Positions 10,915-22,003 of a stretch of DNA of 64,000 bases are shown here, piece after piece. Both the position numbers and the translations under genes were made by a program. The stretch's first letter is position 1, and each line of letters starts with the position of its first letter. Origin of the DNA: Callorhinus ursinus (Eukaryota > Chordata > Mammalia > Carnivora > Otariidae). The stretch spans positions 962,320 through 1,026,319 of the forward strand of contig NW_020313045.1 of assembly GCF_003265705.1 (NCBI RefSeq), in the 5' to 3' direction. The notes beneath the pieces are model-generated. The model was not told where the DNA came from. It searched no databases and saw only the letters and a program-made list of their open reading frames with translations.

Positions 10915-11070
10915 TCTAATGCATCACACACAACCCACCCCTGAACCAATTCATCGCTGCGATGCCAGGATGGAGACAAGTCTTTCCCTAGAGCCAGTGG
11001 TGAAGCCAACACAACCCAAACCATGGGGACCGAAGCCGGGGAAGAGAGACGCTCGAGGACAAGGAAGGTG
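10915..11070 (+). repeat. Fragment of dispersed repeat family A
   Basis: The order 'caacccacccctgaaccaat', 'gagccagtggtgaagccaac' and 'acccaaaccatggggaccga' matches the 3' part of the family seen at 9.23 and 27.16 kb. Confidence 0.45.
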
Positions 11071-11299
11071 CCCTTAGAAGAAGCATGAATGGACGCCAAT
11101 CATGCAAAACCAGTGGCCCTTGACCACGCGAGGGAAACCGAGCAAGCCAGAAGCCATGACCTGGGGCCTGGACAACAGCTGAGGCTCCAGAAATAGGCAA
11201 CTTAAAGGAAGGGCTTGACTTTATCCCATCAGAAAGAAATTGTTTGTGTGTGTCATGAGTCAAAAAGGGAAACAGAGCCGCCAGACTGGCTTTGGTTCT

Positions 11300-12115
11300 C
11301 ATAAGTCATCTTGCAAGCGGCTCTGACTCTTGGTCGTTTTATGTTTTGCATTCGTTTCTTTTCATATTGGAAGATTAAAACAATAGCTTCTGGTGATCAT
11401 CCCACATATTATTGATTAAAATCCTTGCCTGAAGACCTTCCATCTCACTTTTCAGGCTGGCGTGATTTACTTTTCTTTTTACTCCCTGTAACATATGATT
11501 AATGCTGATCTCGGGAGTCCCGGTGAGATGAAGCTGGGTGTCAGGTACGATTTGTCAGCTTGGAAGTATAGATTATTTTATGTTTCTCGAACTTTGTGGC
11601 CAAGGGAACACAGCTCTTGATTGTTAAATCCATCCACACTTTCCCCTGGGCTATGAAATGCCAGAAACATTAAATAGCCCACTTAATGCATAACCTCATT
11701 CTGTATGCTTGACTATTTTGTTTTTAATTTTTCTTCCCTTTCCCGGCTGCTCACATGAAATGGGATCAAAGAAAAAAATTATCCTCACTGGATTTTGTTA
11801 AAATATTAATAGGTTAGGGTTGACTGGCTAAATTGAATATCTTTGCTGATCTCACTTGCATGTTTAACTTGTGCTTAGGAAAATATGTTTCCTAGGTGAT
11901 AACCTTTTATGTACCAGCCTGACTTCATTGAAATGCATAGAGATAAAAATATGTCACGCTCAGCGGCTATGCTATTCTTGTGTGGCACTGTGATTATTCA
12001 GATGGTAATTGACCCCCACCTGTAGACAGCTCCTATTCTGTAGTCAATCATTTCATTTGATGTTAAAATATGTGAAAGTACAATTATATAATTTACATTA
12101 CAAATCATGCTGAAT
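11300..12115. promoter_or_regulatory. Candidate conserved non-coding element 1
   Basis: About 800 bases are free of recognisable repeats, AT-rich and dense in ATTA/TAAT cores. There is a TCF/LEF-like 'gatcaaag' at 11764-11771 and an E-box CACCTG at 12017-12022. Its texture differs sharply from the flanking repeat mosaic and resembles vertebrate developmental enhancers. No open frame of interest crosses it. Conservation is inferred, not measured. Confidence 0.4.
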
Positions 12116-12594
12116 GCCAGGGGTCTCTGAACCGCTGACAAATGCAAAGGAACCGGGGGTTGGGGGAGAGAACCCTGGTCAATAAATGAAGTGAATTACA
12201 CCAGGCGAAGGGTTCAACTTTTCTTATTTGTGTCCACAACAAGAGCTTTTGTGCATGTGTCATTGAAAGAGTAGCTACGGCCTTCTCTCTCTCTGCATCA
12301 TAAATGACAGCCTTTTAGATGCCTTTCTAAGGATGTCTCCCCCTCTTCTGGCAAAGAATCGCTTCTCCCATTAGGTGAAGAAGTGAGGGCTTGTCCAGGC
12401 CTGGAGGGAAAGTGGCTCTATTAAAAGGAAGAAGGCATCAGGTCTGGGAGGTTAAGGTGGATCCTTTGTGTGGAACCCAGCCCACGCACCAGCGGTAGAC
12501 TCATAAATGAGGCTTGCATGTTTCCAAAGCCCAGATCTTGGCCATCAAACTTGACCCTTGCATTAATATTATTGCAATAGTCATGGCCATTATT
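12116..12594. other. Unique sequence, no gene seen
   Basis: The stretch carries no recognisable repeat or exon. It may be an extension of the candidate regulatory block to its left. Confidence 0.4.
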
Positions 12595-12810
12595 TATCTC
12601 TTATTTAATATGTGCCCAGCACCAGGTTAAACATTTCGGATACGTTTTCTAGGTAACCCTCACAACACAGCCACATGGAGCAGGCCTGCTGTCTGTTGGT
12701 ACGCTTTTCCCAATGAAGAGAATGGGCACAGTGGTTACCCGGCTTGCCCAGGGCCACTGAGTTAGCAGATGGAAGAGCCGATGGAGGCAGAGCTGGGCTC
12801 AGTGACCACC
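12595..12810 (-). repeat. MIR SINE, reverse
   Basis: The order 'tatgtgcccagcaccaggtt', 'aaccctcacaacacagccac', 'ggcttgcccagggccactga' and 'gaggcagagctgggctcagt' gives a nearly full-length reverse MIR. Confidence 0.7.
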
Positions 12811-13552
12811 TTGCTCTTCTGGATCAGGCATCAGATGCCTCCAGTGACCACGCAGGCCTGGGAAGGTGCACAGGACACGGTCTCTAACTCAGTGGGGCTT
12901 AGGGGAGAGCAGATGAGGTCAGGTGGGAGTGGGGACCCTTGGTGAGGGTGATCCAAGGAGGGAACTCACCAACCATAGGGTTTCTGGTGGATCTGGACTA
13001 TCCACTGATGGAAAGTGGAGGGCCGACACCAGTCTTGCTCCAAGGCTTGCCGATGAGCTAGACTTCGAGAACTCTCGTAGGCCAGAGGAGATGGCATGGC
13101 TGTTTCTCCTGTGGATACATAATGCTTGCTGCATCGGAGCCACCCAAAACCAGACTCTTGCTCTTTCTTCTGCCACATTCCAAAGCAGCTGGGCTCTGCA
13201 GTCCCGGGGGGGTGGGGGTGGGGGAGGCTTCTGGCTTTCAGAGTGGGTGCGGTACTGGTCCAGGCACATGAAAGGAAAAGCTCCACTCCCCCCATACAGT
13301 GATTTTGGGCTCCTAGAGCTGGGTTGGTTTCTGATGTGGACACCTGATCCTGTTGGCTAAGAACCACAGGTCTGCTTCCAGCGCCTCTCCCACAGGCGTG
13401 AGCTAGCTTCTCAGCGACGTCCCCTGGCAGTCTTCAGCAAGACTGCATTTCCAAGTACATCACCTGGAGCAGATGCCCATCATCGGACCGGCACCTTCAT
13501 GAGTTTTATATCCCATGCTCCTATATGCTTAATCACTGAGAAGAACTGTGAA
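12811..13552. other. GC-richer unique sequence, no gene seen
   Basis: Overlapping open frames of 116-145 codons run on both strands at 12919-13367. Their peptides are low complexity (a G/P run from the G-rich tract at about 13206-13226) and I regard them as chance. No splice context or protein family is recognisable. Confidence 0.4.
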
Positions 13553-13770
13553 AAGCACACAGTCTGCAAACACCTGGGTTCAAATCCCTGCTTTGCCATC
13601 TGCTGGCTATGAGATCTAGGATAAGTTAACCTCTGTTCGTCTTGGTTTCCTCATCTGTAGTGAAGCAAACACGAGTGCCTTATACAGTCACAAGAATTAA
13701 GAGTTAAGATGCAAAGCACTTGGAATAATGCCTGATGAATAGAAAAGTACCTGGGGAACGTTAAACAAAT
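13553..13770 (+). repeat. MIR SINE, nearly full length
   Basis: The order 'cacctgggttcaaatccctg', 'ctttgccatctgctggctat', 'ttggtttcctcatctgtagt' and 'gcaaagcacttggaataatg' is a plus-oriented MIR from tRNA-like head to right side. Confidence 0.75.
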
Positions 13771-13829
13771 TTGCCTTTTTTCTTAAATAAGGATTCTCTT
13801 TTTCACCCAACTGTATAGGCAACCTAAAT

Positions 13830-13980
13830 TTATTTCCCTTTTTTTTTTTTTTAAAGTAGGCTCCACGCCCAGCATGGAGCCCAACACGGGGCTCAAGCTC
13901 AGGACCCTGAGATCAAGACCTGAGCCGAGATCAAGAGTCAGATGCTCAACCCACTGAGCCACCCAGGGGCCCCTTATTTC
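13830..13980 (-). mobile_element. Short Can-SINE variant (tRNA-Lys-like type)
   Basis: This short carnivoran SINE lacks the CT-rich middle. In reverse orientation it reads T run, 'aggctccacgcccagcatgg', 'accctgagatcaagacctga', then the head complement 'ccacccaggggcccc'. A 7-base target duplication 'ttatttc' is at 13830-13836 and 13974-13980. The body spans about 13837-13973. Confidence 0.9.
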
Positions 13981-14244
13981 TTATCATCTTAAAAAAAAAC
14001 CATGTAACTGCTAAATATTGTTTTAAATTCTGTCTGCGGACTCCCAGTGGACTGGGCATTGCACTCTGGGGACCCCCCCCAAAAAAGAGTCAAGTTCAAA
14101 CCCCTTGGCCTGGCCTACAAAATCCCCTACAAATTGACCCCACTCACCTTTGCCCATTGTCTCCCACTGACAACTCACCACATACCTTGTGCTCTGTTGC
14201 TTGATGTACTTAAAAAAACACAAAGTTGTTTCGTTATTTTGTCC
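13981..14244. other. Unique sequence, no gene seen
   Basis: The stretch contains a C run next to an A run near 14073-14086. No gene or clear repeat is visible. Confidence 0.4.
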
Positions 14245-14475
14245 AGAGGCAGTATAGCCCAGCAGTTAAAGTACCCAGGTCTAGGGTCTAAGGACACCGG
14301 TTGGAACTCCAGCTCCGTGCCATCTTGGCTGAGCAACATCGTTACTCACCCCCGTGTCTCAGCTTTCTCGTTTGTAAAATGGGGACAATAATAGAATCTA
14401 CCTCATTAGAGAGATTAAAAGCATGAAATGAGTTAAATCGTGGAAGTACTTTAGTTCAGGGCACGGCCAAAGTTG
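14245..14475 (+). repeat. MIR SINE, nearly full length
   Basis: The head 'gcagtatagcccagcagtta', core 'cgtgtctcagctttctcgtt', 'tgtaaaatggggacaataat' and right side 'tacctcattagagagattaa' make this one of the best-preserved MIR copies here. Confidence 0.8.
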
Positions 14476-14819
14476 AGTGCGCCCGCCCCAAGTGTGAGTT
14501 AAGCCAGTCTTTGGTATTTTGGTCACATTTATATGTTAAATAAAAGCCCTTAAGCCTGCGTAATGGCCCAAAGAATGAAGCAGCAACTTCCCTGCCCAGG
14601 CTCTGGGAGAGCTATTTGAGGAGCTCCAAAGCCCTTTCTCTCCCGCTGGAGACTGCTCAGCAGAGAGCCAGAGACTCGGGAAGCTAGATGATCTGGGAAT
14701 GAGCCGGCCATTCCTCCTTTCAATCAGAAATCCCGGCAACAGAAATCGCCCCTCCGTGAATGAGCCAGACGCGCTGGCCAGGGAAAATTTCCCAGGCACT
14801 TTCTGGAGACTCATTCTGA
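14476..14819. other. Unique sequence, no gene seen
   Basis: A 99-codon minus-strand open frame at 14536-14835 has no recognisable domain. No other signal was found. Confidence 0.4.
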
Positions 14820-15330
14820 AGGTGAATTGAGACATTATCTTTAATTAAAGTGGCAATCTGCCCCCCATGAGTTTCCCATCCCTAGATGCTCAAACGATGG
14901 CCTCTGTTTTGTCCCCTCCCTGCCTTGTCTACCTCTTTTTAATTTCAAGCCCATCAGCAGGCCAGTTTACTAAATTGGTTTTAATGGAAATTTAGCCAGC
15001 ATGAATAATAATGAAATGTAAAATTATTCCTTAGCTAATGAACAGCCAGCGGCTTTGGGGTTAATCGTTTGCTTCTGGTGTCAGCTTATTTATATTGAAA
15101 TAGAATTGTAATAGGATTCCAAACTAAAACTGTTTCATCTTCTTGATCATCGCTTACCTTGGGATTTATTCTTTATCATTAGCCATTGTTCAGTAATCGC
15201 TCCCACTCTGGACCTGCTTGTGAATTAATTAATTACCTAGCTAAACTTGAGTGGTATTTTCTTTAAAAGATAGAAAACTTATCTTATTTTACCTTAGCCT
15301 TGTGCTTTTATTCCAAAGCTCTCCTTATGC
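14820..15330. promoter_or_regulatory. Candidate conserved non-coding element 2
   Basis: This repeat-free, AT-rich block has a perfect 12-base palindrome 'ctttaattaaag' at 14839-14850 and a tandem homeodomain-type core 'taattaatta' at 15226-15235, with many other TAAT cores between. The layout is typical of developmental enhancers. Conservation must be tested by alignment. Confidence 0.45.
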
Positions 15331-15760
15331 ACAGAATTATCTTCTTCACTGATCTTGACACCAACTGGCCATCTTGATCAGTGGGGAACCAAGGGGCTCT
15401 CTCGGCCTCTGGCTGTCCCCACAGATGCCCTCAGCGGCCTCCCGACAGAGGACTAAGGGACAGACAGCAGAGGGACTGTCCATTTCTAGAAACTCATTTT
15501 CCGTCCCTAGGATTCAGGGTCCCCATTTAAAAAGGTGTGGGGTTACATCTCTAGAACAACGCTTTTTAAATCTGTGGCGGTTGTTCAGGAGTTATTGCTG
15601 GGGGACATTGGTGGACCAGGGATCGGTTACTTGTCTGGGGGAGAACAGGTCATCCAAGCAGTTCTTTCCTTTACAGATAGATTTCCTGACTTGAGTTTTT
15701 GTTTGGAAAAACAAAAGGAACGAAAGGTGAGGGTTACACTATTTAAAAAAAATAAAATTT
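15331..15760. other. Unique sequence, no gene seen
   Basis: Two overlapping plus-strand open frames (15374-15694 and 15535-15762) have no domain signature and end near an A/T-rich stretch. No splice signals are convincing. Confidence 0.4.
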
Positions 15761-15764
15761 AGAC

Positions 15765-16215
15765 TATGGGCCAGATTCATAGTCCCAAAATTTGGCTACA
15801 TCAAAATCACAAAGGCAATAATTTCTTGGATTATAACACCAAAAGAAAACAAATAAATTGGACTATCAAACTTAAAAGCTTCTTTGCATCAAAAGACACT
15901 ATCACCAGAGCGAACATGCACCCCTTGGAATGGGACTGCAATCATATGTCTAATAAGGTATTAATATCCAGAAGGTATAAAGAGTTCCCACAACTCAACA
16001 AAAGAAACCCAAGCAACTGATTCAAAAATGCCGCAGAGAACCTGAATAGCTATTTCTCGGAAGAAGATGTACAAATGCCCAAATCAGCGCATTGGAAAGA
16101 TGCTTCACACCCCTCATCATGGAGGAAGTGCAAATGAAACCCACAATGAGATATCACTTCACACCTACCCACCTACCTCAAAGGATGACGACAAAAACTG
16201 AATGACAAAATACAT
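15765..16215 (+). repeat. Old L1 ORF2 3' fragment
   Basis: The order 'ggactatcaaacttaaaagc', 'ttctttgcatcaaaagacac', 'tatccagaaggtataaagag' and 'cacaatgagatatcacttca' is the 3' part of L1 ORF2 (downstream of the reverse transcriptase domain). Frames are broken, and the 84-codon open stretch at 15766-16020 is part of this relic, not a gene. Confidence 0.85.
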
Positions 16216-16739
16216 GGAAAATATTTAGCACAGTGAAACATTAAATCAATTATTAAGATATCAGTGAGTTCACCTGACACATATTGAGCACCTGCCTATG
16301 CCAATGAGATGCTCCCTGCTAATGCTCTGGGTTATGGGGACCACGTCCTACCAGTGAGCTTGCAAGAAGGCTGGGGGTGCGGGGGGCGGGGGAGGTAAAA
16401 TGGTAATAAAAGATGAAAATGTTTAAAAGCAGGTTTGTGTCTGAGGACATGTCTTTATACTGGGTTGCTCTTAATTTTTCTTCATTTAGAAAGACCAGGA
16501 TATCGAAGGGGGGGAAAAAAAACCCAGACTACCCTATTTCTCAGTTTTTAAGACTGTGTCTAATTCCTAAAACACCTGGAAGTGAATTGAGCACTGGCCA
16601 CCTGGATTAGGCCTGCTTCTGTAACACTCATCTGGAATTCACTAGAAAGCCAAACCAAGGCACTTGGTTTGGCTCAGTGCAAGGCAGAATTAAGTTGGAC
16701 TATCCGAGCAGGAGTCAGGACCAGCCCTCAGCCAAGCTG
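16216..16739. other. Unique or very old repeat sequence, no gene seen
   Basis: A faint match to the common ancient repeat seen at 43.6 kb ('cacatattgagcacctgcct') lies around 16275-16400, together with a G-rich tract. No gene is supported. Confidence 0.35.
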
Positions 16740-16860
16740 CCAAGCGTTATGAGCTGTAATGTCAGGACCTGAAGGGTCCTTGGTGTTATCCATTTCATTC
16801 TGTGGCTAGGGAAACTGGCCCAGAAAGGGGAAGGACCCTGAGCAACACTCAGGGATTTAT
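16740..16860 (-). repeat. MIR-like fragment
   Basis: The order 'ggacctgaagggtccttggt' and 'ggctagggaaactggcccag' followed by 'aaaggggaaggaccctgagc' resembles a diverged reverse MIR. Confidence 0.4.
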
Positions 16861-17639
16861 GCCGTGGAAGGGGGTGTGATCATAATTCTAATTGTCGGCT
16901 CATCTGTCTTTGTACCATACCCTACTGAGCACCTATGTCCCCACGGGGGCCTCTGCCCTCCCTGTTCTCAGCTAACCTTCCCTCCAGTCCTGGTGAAAAC
17001 TTACTTTTCCTTAATCCTGTTCCTTATAACCATTATAAATGGTTAAAGAAGACAGTTTGGGTGACACAAACGAATTTTATTTAACACTTCATGAAGTGGG
17101 CAGTCTCCACTCCCAAGGGTTGAGTGAACCGCCAAATGGGGCAGAAAGCAGGAAGCATATATAAGATAAAGGATAAGGAAGGAAGAAGAAAAGAATAGAA
17201 AATGACCAAGGAGCAAAGAAAGTAAGTGCAGAGCCCAGCAGAGTGGGTTTGGTGTCTGGGGGTTGGCCGGCTGGATATGCCATGTTTCCGGTCAAGTGGA
17301 ACATTTACAGGGACGTGAAAGGTATCTAAGTCTCAGTCTGTTGGTGTGGCACTCGGGCAGAAGCGACTTCATCTTGGGCCTGGAGGTTTCATTCAACATA
17401 ACCGCTTGCTCATTCTGGGTCACATCGAAGGGTCACTTGTGCACTGGGTGGGGGGACATTTTAGATTGGTTGGAAGGGCTTTCTCAGGCTGGGACCTGTG
17501 ATTTCCTCAAGCGACTCCCAAGAGGCAGCCCCTGCCCTCTCCCACAGTGCACTGCAGCATGGCCAACCGTCAGTCTGTTAACAGCTGGGCAATGGAAGGG
17601 CCCAGAGATTCCTGAGTACCTGCGGACCAAACTTAGCAG
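16861..17639. other. Unique sequence, no gene seen
   Basis: A 159-codon plus-strand open frame at 17263-17742 runs into a MER5-like relic, so its 3' part cannot be an ancestral coding sequence. No domain is recognisable. Confidence 0.4.
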
Positions 17640-17800
17640 ACACTCAGGGTCGTCTACCAGGCTTTCACAAAGGGTGGGATTTCTAAGCCCTTTCCTTGGA
17701 AACTCTGATTCAGTAGATGCCGTGTGGAAGCTGAGACTCTAATGTCCGGCCCAGCACCCAGGTGCTTTTAGATGTTGTCTGGCTAAATCAGTGTGTCCTT
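17640..17800 (+). repeat. MER5-type hAT relic
   Basis: The sequence 'aaactctgattcagtagatg' followed by 'aagctgagactctaatgtcc' and 'cagcacccaggtgc' matches the centre of MER5-type hAT-Charlie elements in plus orientation. Confidence 0.5.
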
Positions 17801-18149
17801 GTCTTTCCCATCCTCCCAAAATAAGAAAATTGAGCCCCACAGGTAAGGAAGAAGTAATATTTTCAAGTGCGTAAAAATTGTTCTAGGACCCACCTACCTT
17901 TTAAAAAATCATTTATTCTCCTGCTTGGAAGCCTGGAGGAAGACCATAGAAGGATAATCATTTCTTGGTCACTCACAACGTTGACAGTTGGACGGCTTTC
18001 TCTTGTCTCTCCTTCCGGACAAGCATTGTCAGTTTCCTTTGGCAATGACTTCCTGGTCACCCCACCCGGGAGTCCTCTTAGAAAGACACCCCCATGTCAG
18101 TTCACAGGGAGGAGTAACAATGTGCCTGGGAACAGATCTCTCCTAAAAT
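17801..18149. other. Unique sequence, no gene seen
   Basis: Open frames on both strands at 17863-18154 overlap each other and have no domain signature. Confidence 0.35.
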
Positions 18150-18780
18150 TATAAAAGAAAAACATCAGCTCTAAATATATCATCCATGATGAGCCTTCTA
18201 TTTTTGATCCATTGTTGTATGGCTTGATATGCAGGAGCTATTGGTGTGCTAAGCTTTGCTGAAATTAGACTGCAGATATTAAAAGCAATTAATGTTCTTC
18301 TCTTTAGTTTTATTTATTTATTTCCAAGTTTCACAAAGCAATTACTTAAGAGGCCTTCAGAAGAAATCCTGAGAATCATTTTCCATCAGCAGAATGAAAA
18401 TGTTGCCTTTTGTGATTTGGCAAATAAACGACGTGTAGAAATAACTCCCTTATATGCCACTGTGTACTATTCATTAAGGGCTAATTGCTGTGGTCTCTCA
18501 ATGAAATATGGCAAACTGTGCCACTTCCGAGCCAGTTTGTTTAAAATCTGCAAAGCTTTATTATTAACACTATTTAATTATGAGAATGTCAGCCATGGAG
18601 AATTCCAGACCCACACTTTCCCTTCATCATTAGCAACAGGGCAAAAATGAAACACTTTCAACAATGAAGGGTTCATATTTCAAGCTTATACAGTAGCTGC
18701 TAAAAGGCTATACTCAGAAAATCAATTTTATTAAAGTCCTCCGAGCACTAAAGGGACTTGCATGCAACTAAGCAATTTTA
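18150..18780. promoter_or_regulatory. Candidate conserved non-coding element 3
   Basis: About 600 bases are repeat-free, with many TAAT cores ('gcaattaatg' at 18285-18294, 'ctaattgctg' at 18481-18490, 'tatttaatta' at 18571-18580). The texture is like that of the strongest vertebrate enhancers. A 134-codon plus-strand frame (18246-18650) stays open across it. I see no protein family in it and prefer a non-coding role. Confidence 0.45.
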
Positions 18781-19394
18781 AAAACATGTCCAGGAGCCGC
18801 GACTTTTTGATTCATGTTTTGAGCGGGATTATTTTGAACTCTTTTCAATATTGTCTCCTCACAGTGGGGTCAGGAGTGATTTGGGGAAGGGGCAAGCAAG
18901 GCAAAGGGGACATGTCTTCACAATTTCTCCCTGCCTCAATTCCCGTCAGACACGGGGATCTATGGAACAGGCAATCTAGAAAAGAGAGACAATGTGCAAG
19001 ATCGGGACGAGGGGAGGAAGGGCAGGGAGGGAAGGGGGACAACATCTTTCGGACTTCCTTTTCTTTTCTTTTTTCATTTTAAACTCAGGAAGATAATAGC
19101 TAACTATGGATCTCAGCCGTAGCTTTACCAGCTCGGGCTTCGAAGCCTGCGCAAAACCTCCCCAACTAGGCAAGTTCTGCTAACCCTTCCAGAATCATGT
19201 GTTGTTTGAATTCCTTCCTTGGCAATTCATATACTGCCTTCCTACAGTCATCAATGCTACTGAATTTTCTCTCTGAACTCTCCTCTTAGTGATTTGTGTG
19301 TCTTGTCTCCTCAAAAAGGTCTTGAGTGTTTGGAGGGCTGAGACCACGGATCCATCGTCTTAGAACCAGGAAGCTAACCAACCCTTTCCCTGAA
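18781..19394. other. Unique sequence, no gene seen
   Basis: A purine-rich stretch lies around 18990-19045. Several overlapping open frames have no domain signature. A faint L2-like stretch may begin near 19270. Confidence 0.35.
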
Positions 19395-19570
19395 CAAGCA
19401 CTTTCATTTTTAATTGCTATTTGTCTACTTGCCTGTGTCTCTTCTCCCCAACCTGTTTTGCAAACCCTTTGGTAAGATGTGGCTTACGTCACCAGAGTGT
19501 TCAGAAGAGTGCTTGACACATGGCAGGTGCTCAACATATATTGGCTGCGTCCATTGGTGTATTCATAATC
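19395..19570 (+). repeat. L2 3' end fragment
   Basis: The order 'ttgtctacttgcctgtgtct', 'tgcttgacacatggcaggtg' and 'ctcaacatatattggctgcg' follows the 3' end of the ancient L2 LINE. Confidence 0.55.
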
Positions 19571-19861
19571 AATGGCTCCATCTCTGTGGCTCCCATGTAG
19601 CGTGGCCTGGGGCTTTTGTTTTAGTAGGTACACAGTGATTTCTTTCTGTATTATTATTATTAGTGTTTTAATATTATGTAGCATTTTAGTGGTATTGTTT
19701 TCAGGCCAATTAGCAAGACAACATGGGAACCCCAATCAGACAGCTTGGGTCTGAAACCTGGTGCTGCCTATTTGCAACCACGTTCTTTCCCCGAGGTGGA
19801 TTACTGATGACTCTAAGGCAAGAAAGGGGCCTTCTGCTTCCCAGTTTCTCTCCTGGTTTCA
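19571..19861. other. Unique AT-rich sequence, no gene seen
   Basis: I found no gene or named repeat in this stretch. Confidence 0.35.
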
Positions 19862-20105
19862 TACAGTGGTAAAGAACCAGGATTTTGCCATCACATGGGT
19901 CTTCATTTGAAGAGGGATTTCATTCTGTATGCCCTGTGTGACCTTGGGGGTACTCCCTTAACCCTTCTAGGCTTTGGTTGTCTTATGTGTAAAATGCGCA
20001 CAATAATGTCTATTCCATAGGGTTGTTCTGAAGATTGGAGCGGATGCTACATGCGCAGCATTAGTACTGGGTTGGGCATATAACAAGCTCTCTAAATGGA
20101 GGCTT
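19862..20105 (+). repeat. MIR SINE, nearly full length
   Basis: The order 'agtggtaaagaaccaggatt', 'ccctgtgtgaccttgggggt', 'cttatgtgtaaaatgcgcac' and 'ccatagggttgttctgaaga' is the complete MIR order in plus orientation. Confidence 0.8.
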
Positions 20106-20189
20106 TTGATGACATCCACAAGCACGCTAGGGCTATTATTTGGTTTGGGGGGGCAGGGTGAAGGTTTCAGTGTGAAACTGAAGTGGAGA

Positions 20190-20300
20190 AGCCAGGATAG
20201 TTGAGTCTAGTCCCAACTCTGGCTGTGGGCAAGTCCCCTCACATCTCCCTTTTATCATCTTTGAAATGGGTACAGTCCCATTCTCCCTGCTTGCATCCCC
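20190..20300 (+). repeat. MIR SINE fragment
   Basis: The order 'caactctggctgtgggcaag' and 'tcatctttgaaatgggtaca' gives a MIR core in plus orientation. Confidence 0.6.
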
Positions 20301-20489
20301 CTGTTGGGAGGCTAACAGAAAAAACTAGATCTAAAAGGAATGGCATTGTGCACAATTGCTTAGCTTCTATCTAAAATATGTATTTGTTGAGGGATCGATG
20401 CCCTCAGTGGCACCTACCACTGTGAAGACATGTATGAGCTAAGTCCTGTCCTCCAGGATAAGGTGAGCCTAGCCTTACCCTAACAATGA

Positions 20490-20715
20490 ACTTAACATTT
20501 ATTGAGCGCTTGCCATGAGTTGGCCCTAATTCCTGGTCCACTGCTGGTTAACTCATGTAACCTCGTAACAAACCGCTATGACAATATTATTTTCACTTCT
20601 CGTACCGGTGAGGACACTGAAACTCAGAGAGGGAAGGTAATTTGCCCAGAGTCACACAGTGAGTCAGTGGTAGAGTTGAGATTCAAACCCAGGCAGTCTA
20701 GCTCTTTATGACTCT
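20490..20715 (-). repeat. MIR SINE, reverse, well preserved
   Basis: The order 'aacatttattgagcgcttgc', 'ggacactgaaactcagagag', 'cagagtcacacagtgagtca' and 'gattcaaacccaggcagtct' is a nearly full-length reverse MIR. The 69-codon open frame on it is not a gene. Confidence 0.85.
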
Positions 20716-20934
20716 AAAGGTAAGCGGCTTCCCCTCTCCGGGTTTCTGGATTCCCTTTCTCGAGATGAGTGAATAGTTTTCCCCCCATGCTCCTTGGATC
20801 CTGGAAGGCCTCAGAGACAGAGAGAAGTGGAAAGCGATGTCAGCAGGAAGGGTGGGGGAATGCTAAAGGCAGCAGGGCTCTATTTTAATAGAAACAGAAT
20901 ATTTTAAGTTGTCAAACCATTAACATTTTCATAC
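20716..20934. other. Unique sequence, no gene seen
   Basis: There is no recognisable feature apart from short low-complexity stretches. Confidence 0.4.
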
Positions 20935-21290
20935 ACAGCTCCCTTCCTTGTGTGGATATTTACAAAGGTCCTCCCTAGTCCAAGGCCAGATAAAAATCTC
21001 CTTATCATTTGGTCTATTTCTTGCTTTGTTATTTAGTTTTACGTTTATGTCTTTAATTGGACTGGAATTTATTTGAGCACAGGAAGTGAGACGAGGCTCT
21101 AACCTTGTATTTTCTAAATAGTTAATCAATTTCCTTGGCACAATTTCATTAAATCATTATTAATTTCCTAACTTATTGGAAATACCTCCTTTATCAAACA
21201 AATGAATATGTAAATTTGAGTTTGTTTCTGAACTTTCTCTTCCTCTGTGGACATCTGTCTACTTGTGTTTCAATACCACAAAGGCTGTTG
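20935..21290 (-). repeat. Old L1 ORF2 fragment, antisense
   Basis: The order 'ttatttagttttacgtttat', 'gtctttaattggactggaat', 'gaggctctaaccttgtattt' and 'gtttgtttctgaactttctc' is the complement of L1 ORF2 near its 3' part. It is strongly diverged, with broken frames. Confidence 0.65.
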
Positions 21291-21769
21291 CTCGTTGATC
21301 AAAATCAATCTATATCCGACATCTGCACATTAATAATACTCAAAACTGAGAACTTTGGGTGCGAGGTCAAAGACAACATGGACCCATTACCATTAGGACT
21401 TTGCATGCCTGGGCAGCCTTCCATCAGAATAGTGCAGTGGTATATCAAGGCTCTGGAAACATTGTTTGCCCATTAGTCATTTGACTCATTGTCCAAATGG
21501 TTGGTGGGAAGTCTTGGCAACCATCATGAAACATTTGTAAAAGATAAGGGTCAGGAGAAGTGCTAAGAATGTGGGGGGTTCTCCTGGTTTCCGAGAGCCT
21601 GCATTCACCCAATGTCATCCCGTGATACAGATTTGGGCTGAGGAAGCCACTTCACTATCATTGGAAATCCGCGTCAGTGGAAACATCCACTCAGTTCGGG
21701 GAAAACGTCCAGCGAGAAGTTCTCGGGGCTGTTGTCCCTTCCTCCCATAGCAGATATGCATTGGGAAGT
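21291..21769. other. Unique sequence, no gene seen
   Basis: Overlapping minus-strand frames at 21615-21901 run into a MIR, so they are not ancestral coding sequence. Confidence 0.4.
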
Positions 21770-21985
21770 TTGAAGTTCGGAGCCAGAAGTCGTGCTGCAT
21801 GAAGGGCCACCATTTACCGTCTGAGTAACTTTGGACAAATCTCTGACCTCTGTAACCCTCCATTTCTTGCTCTGTAAAGCGGAGATAATTGTTCCTGCCA
21901 TCTTATACAGCTGTGAAGATCAAGTTAAGATGATGCATGTGAAAACACAATACTTTGTAGACTTTAAACAATTAAACAGATGATA
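21770..21985 (+). repeat. MIR SINE
   Basis: The order 'gtctgagtaactttggacaa', 'cttgctctgtaaagcggaga' and 'acagctgtgaagatcaagtt' is a plus-oriented MIR from core to right side. Confidence 0.7.
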
Positions 21986-22003
21986 GTTATGAGCACTACA
22001 CCT

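Noticed and set aside
15765..16215. Active L1 or reverse-transcriptase gene
   Set aside because: It is only the 3' part of ORF2, with broken frames and no upstream domains.
17263..17742. 159-codon plus-strand open frame
   Set aside because: Its 3' part is a MER5-type DNA transposon relic.
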